Below, in pieces: positions 1 through 5,564 of a stretch of 11,566 bases of DNA. The first letter of the stretch is position 1; each line of letters opens with the position of its first letter. The notes below the pieces were generated by a model. That model worked only from the letters and a program-made list of their open reading frames with translations, did not search any database and was not told the DNA's origin. The position numbers and the translations under genes were made by a program. The stretch is from Calditrichota bacterium (GTDB lineage: Bacteria > Calditrichota > Calditrichia > Calditrichales > Calditrichaceae): contig JAJRSN010000065.1 of the NCBI GenBank assembly GCA_024278715.1, positions 1-11,566 of the forward strand, read 5' to 3'.

Positions 1-309
1 AACGACTGGGTGGAAGTTTACAATGACAACGGAGTTGTGGTAACACGAGCCTGCGTCAGCGCGCGCATCCCGAGAGGGATTTGCATTCAATATCATTCGC
101 CCGAACGCACCTTTTCCGTTCCGAAATCTCCCGTGCGCGGTAACCGCCGTGCCGGAGGTCACAACAGCCTGACCCGTACCCGCTTAAAACCGAATTTCCT
201 GATCGGCGGATACGGACAATTTACATACCATTTCAATTATTGGGGACCCACTGGTTCTAACCGCGATACGCATGTTCTGGTGCGTAAACTGCCCGAACTG
301 AAATGGTAA
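1..309 (+). CDS. narG: Respiratory nitrate reductase alpha subunit NarG, C-terminal 102 residues (5' end outside window)
   Basis: This is the C-terminal end of the catalytic Mo-bisPGD subunit of membrane-bound nitrate reductase, which reduces nitrate to nitrite. The frame is open from base 1, so the GTG at base 10 is an internal valine and not a start. Recognisable NarG tail segments are NDWVEVYNDNG at the left edge, RAGGHNSLTRTRLKP in the middle, and IGGYGQFTYHFNYWGPTGSN with RDTHVLVRKL near the end; these match the E. coli NarG C-terminus as I remember it (NDWIEVFNSNG, GGIHNSVTR, GSNRDEFVVVRK). The protein ends soon after this motif, without the longer charged tail of the E. coli protein. 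The stop is followed 36 bases later by narH, as expected for narGHJI. The Tat signal, the first Fe-S site and most Mo-cofactor contacts lie upstream and cannot be judged. Identity is very likely. Confidence 0.96.
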   Translation, partial: NDWVEVYNDNGVVVTRACVSARIPRGICIQYHSPERTFSVPKSPVRGNRRAGGHNSLTRTRLKPNFLIGGYGQFTYHFNYWGPTGSNRDTHVLVRKLPELKW

Positions 310-331
310 ACAATCAACTATTTTATTTTAC

Positions 332-337
332 AAAGGA
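332..337 (+). promoter_or_regulatory. Ribosome binding site of narH
   Basis: AAAGGA lies 8 bases before the ATG at 346. It supports that start, which also places the first Fe-S cysteine at residue 16 as in E. coli NarH. Confidence 0.7.
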
Positions 338-345
338 ATCATAAA

Positions 346-1836
346 ATGGATGTCAGATCTCAAATTTCCATGGTATTTCATCTCGATAAATGCATCGGAT
401 GCCACACATGCAGCATAGCCTGTAAAAATATTTGGACCGACCGCAAAGGCACCGAATACATGTGGTGGAATAATGTCGAAACCAAACCCGGCACCGGATA
501 TCCCACAAAATGGGAAGATCAGGAAAAATACAAGGGCGGCTGGGAAAACGTTAAAGGAAAGTTAAAACTGAGATCAACCGGTAAAGCCAAGATCATTTTC
601 AATATTTTTCACAACCCTCACATGCCAAGCATGAACGATTATTATGAGCCGTGGACTTACAAATACGAGACTCTGTTCAACGCTCCGGAAGGAACCGATC
701 AACCCACGGCGCTTCCGATTTCCATGGTCACGGGAAAATACATGGATATCGAAGCCGGGCCCAACTGGGATGACGATTTAAGTGGTTCGCCCATTTACGC
801 AGAAAACGACCCTAATCTTTCTGCCTTAACGCCGGAACAAAAAAGTCAGTTGTTTGCCATTCAGCGATTGGTATTTTTTTATTTTCCGCGTATCTGCAAT
901 CATTGTTTGAATCCCGCCTGTGTCGCTTCTTGCCCTTCCGGCGCTCTTTACAAACGGGGGGAAGACGGAATTGTGCTGATTGATCAGGAACGCTGCCGCG
1001 GTTGGCGCTCCTGTGTTGCAGCCTGCCCTTATAAAAAAAGTTACTATAACTGGTCAACAGGCAAATCGGAAAAATGTATTTTGTGTTTTCCGCGCATCGA
1101 ATCCGGGCAGGCGCCCGCTTGTTTCCATTCCTGTGTGGGACGCATCCGCTACTTAGGCGTGTTGCTCTACGATGCGGATAAAATTGAAGAGGTGGCGAAA
1201 AAATCAGATACCGAACTGGTAGAAGCGCAGCGCAGCATGATCCTCGATCCCTTTGATCCGGAAGTTATTCAGGCGGCGCTTGAGAACGGAATTCATGAAC
1301 AGGTTATCACCGCGGCGCAGAATTCCCCTGTTTATAAATTCGTCAAAATCTGGAAAATTGCTCTGCCGCCTCATATTGAATTCAGAACATTACCCATGCT
1401 CTTTTACGTGCCGCCCCTTTTGCCCGTGATGTCCAGCTTTAACGGCGAGACCATTAAAAATATGGGAGAGGATTTTTTCCCGGACTTCGACAAAGCCCGG
1501 GCGCCGATCGAATTTTTCGGAAAGCTTTTTGCCGCGGGCAATAACAGTAAAATCCGCTACGTATTAAAAAAACAAATGGCGGTGCGGACCTACCGCCGGG
1601 CTGTTACCGTGGGCGATATCGAAATGGATTTAGCCAAAAAAATGCTCCTAGAGGCGGATTGCTCCGTCGAAGAAGCCGAAGCGATTTACAAATTGACTTC
1701 GCTGTGCACCTTTAACGATCGATTCGTTATTCCGCCGGCGCATCGCGAAGAAGCCATCGAAATGCTGCGCGATCCGTTGGAATACAAACAATCGGTCGGA
1801 TTCGGTTTTAAAGAAGAACCCAAGCGAGGATCATGA
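346..1836 (+). CDS. narH: Respiratory nitrate reductase beta subunit NarH (four Fe-S clusters)
   Basis: NarH carries electrons from the haems of NarI to the Fe-S and Mo centre of NarG on the cytoplasmic side of the membrane. The 496 residues are close to the usual length of about 500. Four cysteine groups are visible: C16-C19-C22-C26; C184-C187-C192-C196; C217-W220-C223-C227; and C244-C247-C259-C263. Tryptophan at 220 in place of a cysteine (CRGWRSC) is the family hallmark of the [3Fe-4S] cluster; the other groups support three [4Fe-4S] clusters. As far as I recall the E. coli numbering, all positions coincide. The C-terminal third holds the NarH-specific region with LPMLFYVPPLLPV. The stop overlaps the narJ start as ATGA, implying translational coupling. 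No key residue is missing. Identity is essentially certain. Confidence 0.98.
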   Translation: MDVRSQISMVFHLDKCIGCHTCSIACKNIWTDRKGTEYMWWNNVETKPGTGYPTKWEDQEKYKGGWENVKGKLKLRSTGKAKIIFNIFHNPHMPSMNDYYEPWTYKYETLFNAPEGTDQPTALPISMVTGKYMDIEAGPNWDDDLSGSPIYAENDPNLSALTPEQKSQLFAIQRLVFFYFPRICNHCLNPACVASCPSGALYKRGEDGIVLIDQERCRGWRSCVAACPYKKSYYNWSTGKSEKCILCFPRIESGQAPACFHSCVGRIRYLGVLLYDADKIEEVAKKSDTELVEAQRSMILDPFDPEVIQAALENGIHEQVITAAQNSPVYKFVKIWKIALPPHIEFRTLPMLFYVPPLLPVMSSFNGETIKNMGEDFFPDFDKARAPIEFFGKLFAAGNNSKIRYVLKKQMAVRTYRRAVTVGDIEMDLAKKMLLEADCSVEEAEAIYKLTSLCTFNDRFVIPPAHREEAIEMLRDPLEYKQSVGFGFKEEPKRGS

Positions 1837-2384
1837 AAATGGAAAATCTAAACCAAATATTAAAATGCTTCGGAACGTTGTTTTCTTATCCCCATAAAGA
1901 TTACAAGAAAGACTCCGAATCGCTCCGCCGATTGTTAAGTCAAAACGGGGATCGGTATTCGGCATACCGGATATTTTACGATTATGCCGCCGCCGCGCCG
2001 TTGCCCGAAATCGAAGAATTGTTCACCTATACTTTTGACATGAATCCTTCGACCTGTCTGGAAATAGGGTGGCACCTTTACGGCGAAGATTATCAGAGGG
2101 GACAGTTCCTGGTTAATATGCGCCAGTCGTTAAGAGATTATCGGATAAAAGAATCCGTCGAATTGCCGGATCATCTCAGCCATTGTCTGTTTTTGCTGTC
2201 CAAACTTGAGGAAGAAGAGGCTTCGGAATTTGTGAACAGTTATCTGATCAAATCATTACGCAAAATATCACGGGAACTGGACGAAAAGAATCCTTATAAA
2301 AATTTGACGGAAATTCTCCTGAAATTGTTTGAGGATTGTTTTAGAATAAATCAAACAAATAACACCGAAATATTTGCCAAATAA
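1833..2384 (+). CDS. narJ: Nitrate reductase assembly chaperone NarJ
   Basis: NarJ is a cytoplasmic TorD/DmsD/NarJ-type helical chaperone that binds apo-NarG and is needed for Mo-cofactor insertion and membrane docking of NarGH; it is not part of the finished enzyme. The 183-residue protein is shorter than E. coli NarJ (about 236), the difference being mainly at the C-terminus. Family landmarks are GEDYQRGQ at residues 84-91, corresponding to the GDSRDRGQ type of motif, and ELPDHL at 110-115, corresponding to ELPDYL. The rest is predicted helical and rich in Leu and charged residues. The start ATG overlaps the narH stop (ATGA); AGGA in the narH tail serves as ribosome site, and a second in-frame ATG two codons later is an alternative start. 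Position between narH and narI confirms the call. Confidence 0.93.
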   Translation: MKMENLNQILKCFGTLFSYPHKDYKKDSESLRRLLSQNGDRYSAYRIFYDYAAAAPLPEIEELFTYTFDMNPSTCLEIGWHLYGEDYQRGQFLVNMRQSLRDYRIKESVELPDHLSHCLFLLSKLEEEEASEFVNSYLIKSLRKISRELDEKNPYKNLTEILLKLFEDCFRINQTNNTEIFAK

Positions 2385-2399
2385 ATCTGAATTAACCAC

Positions 2400-2403
2400 A
2401 GGA
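2400..2403 (+). promoter_or_regulatory. Ribosome binding site of narI
   Basis: AGGA lies 7 bases before the ATG at 2411. An immediately adjacent second ATG at 2414 is equally possible as the start. Confidence 0.55.
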
Positions 2404-2410
2404 TAAAACC

Positions 2411-3133
2411 ATGATGCAAAACGCAACACTTTTCGACTATTTTAACTTGTTTTGGTTTGCCATACTCCCTTACATAGCCTTGTTCACATTCTTTTTGATT
2501 ACAATTCAGCGCTATACCAGAACGGGTTACAGCTATTCAAGCTTATCTTCGCAATTTTTGGAAAATAAGATACATTTTTGGGGATTGGTGCCTTTTCATT
2601 ACGGAATTATTCTCATCCTGATCGGGCATTTTATCGGATTCTTGATTCCGAAACAGGTTTTAATCTGGAACAGCAATCCGCTGCGATTGTACGTGATAGA
2701 AGTTACCGCTTTTATCGGGGGACTTTTTACGCTCATCGGTCTTGTAAATATATTTATCAGACGCCTGACGGACGCCAGAGCAAAAGTTGTAACCTCAAAC
2801 ATCGACTGGATCGTTTTGTCAATACTCTTATTTCAGATTGTAACCGGGCTTCTGGTCGCTGTTTTTAACAGTTGGGGAACTCAATGGTTTGCCGCCTCGG
2901 TTGCGCCTTACTTATGGTCTGTTTTAAAGTTTAACCCCAATATAGCCTTTGTGACGCCTTTGCCCTTAACCGCAAAGTTGCACATTATCGGAGCCTACAC
3001 TATTATTTTGCTGTTTCCGTTCACCCGTTTGGTGCATTTACTGGTTATTCCCAATCCCTATTTGTGGAGAAAGCCGCAACTCGTTCGCTGGTACTGGAAT
3101 CGCAAAAAAATCAGAACGCAAAGATCCATTTAA
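2411..3133 (+). CDS. narI: Respiratory nitrate reductase gamma subunit NarI (di-heme cytochrome b)
   Basis: NarI anchors NarGH to the membrane, oxidises quinol near the periplasmic face and passes electrons through two b haems to NarH. The 240 residues contain five hydrophobic helices, roughly at residues 12-33, 57-79, 93-116, 132-152 and 187-213, the standard NarI topology. The expected four haem ligands are present: H63 and H73 in helix 2, ten residues apart, and H191 and H209 in helix 5, eighteen apart. These spacings equal those of H56/H66 and H187/H205 in E. coli NarI. The family motif VPFHYGIILILIGH is clear. The first two codons are both ATG, leaving a one-residue uncertainty. A 76-base gap separates it from narK. 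Identity is very secure. Confidence 0.97.
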   Translation: MMQNATLFDYFNLFWFAILPYIALFTFFLITIQRYTRTGYSYSSLSSQFLENKIHFWGLVPFHYGIILILIGHFIGFLIPKQVLIWNSNPLRLYVIEVTAFIGGLFTLIGLVNIFIRRLTDARAKVVTSNIDWIVLSILLFQIVTGLLVAVFNSWGTQWFAASVAPYLWSVLKFNPNIAFVTPLPLTAKLHIIGAYTIILLFPFTRLVHLLVIPNPYLWRKPQLVRWYWNRKKIRTQRSI

Positions 3134-3198
3134 AGCACATTATATGGATTTATCAAAAAGACAAAGATAATTAAAACAGGTTTAATGGATTGAAAAAC

Positions 3199-3204
3199 AG
3201 GAGG
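3199..3204 (+). promoter_or_regulatory. Strong ribosome binding site of narK
   Basis: A full AGGAGG stands 5 bases before the ATG at 3210. It is the first perfect Shine-Dalgarno site in the window and fixes the narK start. Confidence 0.8.
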
Positions 3205-3209
3205 AATCC

Positions 3210-4517
3210 ATGAACAACAAAGTGGGACAGTTGCTCATTGCGACTTTAGGTTTTTTCTGGTGTTTTTTACTGTGGTTCTCCACTGCCGCTTTTAGTCCGA
3301 GCATCGCGCTCAAATTTAATTTGACTACCGAACAATTGGGTATTTTGGCTTCTTCGGCAATCTGGATGGCGCCTATCGGAAGAATAGTTGCCGGATGGGC
3401 GTCCGACCGTTTCGGAGCGCCGAAGACCTTTGCTGTTATTCTGATCGGTACCGGACTTGTCAGCATTCACTCCGCGTTTGTCGAAAGTTATTCAATTCTC
3501 TTTATCGAACGGGTTATTGTAGCCGCCGCCGGCGTATCGTTTGTTGTGGGAATTCAGCATGTGGCGCAGTGGTTCGAAGAATACGAGATGGGAACCGCGG
3601 AAGGGCTGTACGCCGGAACCGGAAATGTGGGAGCGGGAGTTGGAGCCTTAATGCTGCCGCGTATTTACGGAACAAACTATTCGGACGCCTTTCTTCATCT
3701 GGGTATTATTGCCCTGATAATCGGCGGTTTTTATTTATGGAAAGGAATTCCAGCCAAAACCCTGCAACGAGCCGCCGTCGCCCGAAGATCAGCCACGTTT
3801 AAAGATACGGTTTTTGTCTGGACGCGCTGGACTGCCATTGCATTGATGCTGGCTTACGCAATGTCTTTTGGTCTGGAAATCGCCATGAATGCCTGGCTGC
3901 CGGGTTATTACGCCGAAGGATTTAAAGAAGCCATCAGTAAATTAGGTTTTGCCGGAGCCGAGCAAATACAAATTGCCGCGGGCACCTTTGCAGCAGTTCA
4001 GTCGTTTAACGCCTCTCTGTTCCGACCATTTGCCGGATACATGTCCGATCTCTGGCAGCGAAAGGGTTGGACTCCTTTCCCGTATATCGCCAAAAACCTG
4101 TCTTACGCTCCGCGTATTCACTGGCTTATGATGGCGCTTTTACTTATTACCGTTATGATGGTGCTGTTAACTCTGGCAGGATTGTTTGGTCTGCTGCATC
4201 TGTCGGTTGTTGTTCTTGCCGTATTTGGCATCTGCGTTAGCTTCGGAACAGGGGGAACTTTTGCCATTGTTCCCTTAATTTTCAAAAATCGACCCGGCAT
4301 TGCCACCGGATTTATCGGCGGTGTTTCCACAGTCGGCGGCATCGTTTATCCACTGATCTTCGGATTTTCAAAGAATATTCACATGGGTTACGCTTATGTG
4401 GCGCTGTTCATTTTTGTCCCGATAATTTTATTCTATATATGGTCCATGCGTTATGAAATACATCCCGAAGAACATGGTCTGGGAAGTAAAGAATATTGGT
4501 TAGGAGGTAAAGCATGA
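3210..4517 (+). CDS. narK: Nitrate/nitrite transporter of the NarK/NRT2 (NNP) family, MFS
   Basis: This is a 435-residue major facilitator protein with about twelve hydrophobic helices, probably importing nitrate, exporting nitrite, or exchanging the two to supply the cytoplasmic active site of NarGHI. Both nitrate-signature regions are visible: GTGNVGAG at residues 136-143, and GTGGTF at 346-351 followed by GFIGGVSTVGG at 367-377. Two arginines suit the substrate-binding pair known in E. coli NarK (R89, R305): R58 in the second helix (PIGRIVAGWASDRFG) and R272 (LFRPFAGYMSD). The segment FGLEIAMNAWLPGYYAEGF looks more like NRT2/NrtP/NasA proteins than E. coli NarK, so direction and coupling cannot be read from sequence. 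It follows narI and overlaps the next small gene by ATGA. The family is secure; the exact transport mode is not. Confidence 0.92.
   Translation: MNNKVGQLLIATLGFFWCFLLWFSTAAFSPSIALKFNLTTEQLGILASSAIWMAPIGRIVAGWASDRFGAPKTFAVILIGTGLVSIHSAFVESYSILFIERVIVAAAGVSFVVGIQHVAQWFEEYEMGTAEGLYAGTGNVGAGVGALMLPRIYGTNYSDAFLHLGIIALIIGGFYLWKGIPAKTLQRAAVARRSATFKDTVFVWTRWTAIALMLAYAMSFGLEIAMNAWLPGYYAEGFKEAISKLGFAGAEQIQIAAGTFAAVQSFNASLFRPFAGYMSDLWQRKGWTPFPYIAKNLSYAPRIHWLMMALLLITVMMVLLTLAGLFGLLHLSVVVLAVFGICVSFGTGGTFAIVPLIFKNRPGIATGFIGGVSTVGGIVYPLIFGFSKNIHMGYAYVALFIFVPIILFYIWSMRYEIHPEEHGLGSKEYWLGGKA
4502..4507 (+). promoter_or_regulatory. Ribosome binding site of the small membrane protein gene
   Basis: AGGAGG inside the last narK codons lies 6 bases before the ATG at 4514. 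This second perfect Shine-Dalgarno site is the main evidence that the short frame is translated. Confidence 0.75.
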
Positions 4518-4687
4518 GTAAAAATAATGAATCCAAAGAGACAAAAAAGGATACCCACGAACACGAATCATGGTATAAATGGGGTGTGCTTGTTCTCTAT
4601 CTCGAAATGGCGACAGCCATTTTAGTGACCCTGTATTCGTTTTACATGGCGTTTACCGGTTCGGGAGGATTTCCCGGAAAACATTAA
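4514..4687 (+). CDS. Small single-helix membrane protein of unknown function, coupled to narK (57 aa)
   Basis: I do not recognise this protein. It has 57 residues: a charged, polar N-terminus of about 20 residues rich in Lys, Glu and His (starting MSKNNESKETKKDTHEHE), one hydrophobic helix at about residues 21-48 with an acidic E31 inside it, and a short Gly-rich tail ending in GKH. The ATG overlaps the narK stop as ATGA, and AGGAGG stands at the right distance, so translation coupled to narK is likely. The arrangement recalls one-helix small subunits encoded beside some other MFS transporters, such as oxalate/formate-type carriers, but I cannot show homology. It might be a stabilising or regulatory partner of NarK, or an assembly factor of the Nar or ACIII complexes; these are inferences. 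That it is a real gene is fairly sure; its function is unknown. Confidence 0.75.
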   Translation: MSKNNESKETKKDTHEHESWYKWGVLVLYLEMATAILVTLYSFYMAFTGSGGFPGKH

Positions 4688-4799
4688 GTCGGGTACGCAA
4701 AACACAACAATAGAAAAATTTGGTGAAGCAACAGGAAATCCGGAATCGGGATTGGTTGAATTTTCGACTCCGGATTCCGTAAAAAAACAAATAAGATAA
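4629..4799 (+). other. Start-less open reading frame overlapping and following the small narK-linked gene
   Basis: One frame is open from 4629, just after TAG-TGA, to a TAA at 4797-4799. It has no ATG or GTG, and its only TTG comes late, at about two thirds of its length. It overlaps the end of the 57-residue gene in the +1 frame and continues into the gap. Its translation after the overlap is protein-like (TTIEKFGEATGNPESGLVEF then STPDSVKKQIR). It could be chance, a remnant of a longer C-terminus lost by frameshift, or an extension reached by slippage at TTTCCCG near 4670-4676. Nothing here proves translation. Confidence 0.2.
4741..4779 (+). repeat. Imperfect inverted repeat in the nar-act gap
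   Basis: CGGAATC at 4741-4747 pairs with GATTCCG at 4773-4779. After one G-G mismatch, GGA at 4749-4751 pairs with TCC at 4769-4771, leaving a 17-base loop. The bases that follow are TAAAAAAAC, an A-run and not a T-run, so it is not a normal rightward terminator. A regulator site or an mRNA-processing or stability hairpin is possible. Confidence 0.4.
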
Positions 4800-4800
4800 A

Positions 4801-4853
4801 GGTTAGGCGCAAAAATTGTGCAAAAACCGGCAAATTAAAAAATAGGTTAGACG
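4801..4853 (+). repeat. Direct repeat GGTTAGRCG, second copy touching the actA start codon
   Basis: GGTTAGGCG at 4801-4809 and GGTTAGACG at 4845-4853 differ at one base and lie 44 bases apart. The second ends directly at the ATG of actA, whose own Shine-Dalgarno is weak. Between them the sequence GCGCAA-AAA-TTGTGC (4807-4821) is an inverted repeat with one G-T mismatch. Significance is unknown; short AT-rich repeats can arise by chance. Confidence 0.35.
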
Positions 4854-5510
4854 ATGAAGCAAAACCTCTTAATCGTTTTATTGGTCATTTTGGCGTTTAT
4901 TCTTGTGGTTCTGGCGCAACAAATTAAAATTAATCTGCCCGGAATAAATCAGGGTTACGCGCCGCAACAGCCGCTGGCGTTTTCGCATCGACTGCACAGC
5001 GGCGATTTACAGATAGACTGCATGTATTGTCATTCGGGCGCGGATAAAAGTCGCCATGCCGGTATTCCTTCGGAAAATGTCTGCATGAACTGTCATCGCT
5101 TTGTTACCGCCGGCTGGGATAAAATAAGAATAGAAGACGAACGGGCGCAAAAAGAAAAACGACCGCCGCAGCCGGTTGTTTCGGACGAGTTGAAAAAACT
5201 TTACCGGGCGGCGGCTTTTGACGAAACGCAGATGAAGTTTAAAGACAAGCCCTATTCCGGCAAACCCATCGAATGGACGCGCGTTTACAATTTGCCCGAT
5301 TTTGTTTTCTTTGATCATCGTCGTCATGTAAATGCGGGCGTTTCGTGCCAAAAATGCCACGGAGCCGTGGAAACAATGGAAAAGGTAACTCAGGTTCCCG
5401 ATTTGACAATGGGCTGGTGCGTTAATTGTCATCGCGATGTAAACAAAGGGAAAATACCGGAATTAAAGGGAAGATACGCGTCGATCAGTTGTACCGTGTG
5501 TCATTATTGA
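4854..5510 (+). CDS. actA: Alternative Complex III subunit ActA, pentaheme cytochrome c
   Basis: ActA is the multihaem c-type cytochrome of ACIII, which oxidises quinol and reduces a periplasmic electron acceptor; ActA relays electrons from the Fe-S chain of ActB toward ActE. The 218 residues start with an uncleaved-looking signal anchor (about residues 4-21) followed by a periplasmic domain. Five CXXCH haem sites are present: C56-H60, C77-H81, C165-H169, C189-H193 and C213-H217. This equals the pentaheme composition known for ActA. The family pattern LAFSHRLH...CMYCHSGAD...AGIPSENVCMNCH is clear, and additional histidines (H45, H48, H68 and the FDHRRH segment) could serve as distal ligands. 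The fifth haem motif ends one residue before the stop. The ATG has only a weak ribosome site (AGGTTAG). It is the first gene of the act set. The call is secure. Confidence 0.95.
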   Translation: MKQNLLIVLLVILAFILVVLAQQIKINLPGINQGYAPQQPLAFSHRLHSGDLQIDCMYCHSGADKSRHAGIPSENVCMNCHRFVTAGWDKIRIEDERAQKEKRPPQPVVSDELKKLYRAAAFDETQMKFKDKPYSGKPIEWTRVYNLPDFVFFDHRRHVNAGVSCQKCHGAVETMEKVTQVPDLTMGWCVNCHRDVNKGKIPELKGRYASISCTVCHY

Positions 5511-5514
5511 AATT

Positions 5515-5525
5515 ATCTGAATTAA
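5515..5525 (+). repeat. ATCTGAATTAA motif after actA, second copy after narJ (2385-2395)
   Basis: The same 11 bases occur directly after the narJ stop (2385-2395) and 5 bases after the actA stop (5515-5525). Both are in short gaps inside operons. No function is evident. Confidence 0.3.
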
Positions 5526-5548
5526 ACAAAAAATTTTAGCGATAAAAA

Positions 5549-5555
5549 AAGGCGG
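5549..5555 (+). promoter_or_regulatory. Ribosome binding site of actB
   Basis: AAGGCGG, an imperfect Shine-Dalgarno, ends 9 bases before the ATG at 5565 and supports this start. The start also gives the expected YWKGIEEL-type N-terminus. Confidence 0.5.
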
Positions 5556-5564
5556 TTTGTTAGA

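Larger units (their letters stand above)
4688..4853 (+). promoter_or_regulatory. Boundary region between nar and act genes, possible act promoter or leader
   Basis: These 166 bases are the longest gap between annotated genes in the window and the natural place for an act promoter. They are AT-rich toward the right and hold one imperfect dyad (4741-4779), a small inverted repeat (4807-4821) and a near-perfect repeat of GGTTAGRCG. I cannot point to a confident -35/-10 pair, an FNR-type TTGAT-N4-ATCAA box, or a hairpin followed by a T-run that would stop transcription coming from narK. Confidence 0.35.

Noticed and set aside
10..309. GTG at base 10 as the start of a separate 99-residue protein
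   Set aside because: The frame is open to the left and the sequence is the NarG C-terminus; the GTG is an internal valine.
812..1057. Reverse-strand open frame within narH
   Set aside because: Shadow of narH, whose cysteine motifs cover the same bases; no ribosome site and no protein-like pattern.
3150..3170. Dyad TTATC-N11-GATAA before narK, considered as an FNR or NarL site
   Set aside because: Spacing and sequence do not fit TTGAT-N4-ATCAA, and the arms are only five AT-rich bases.
4741..4790. Hairpin considered as the terminator of the nar operon
   Set aside because: It is followed by an A-run and not a T-run, and the stem has a mismatch, so it lacks the form of a factor-independent terminator.
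5007..5432. Reverse-strand open frame of 141 codons within actA
   Set aside because: Antisense to three to four haem motifs of ActA; its composition is the complement of actA codons.
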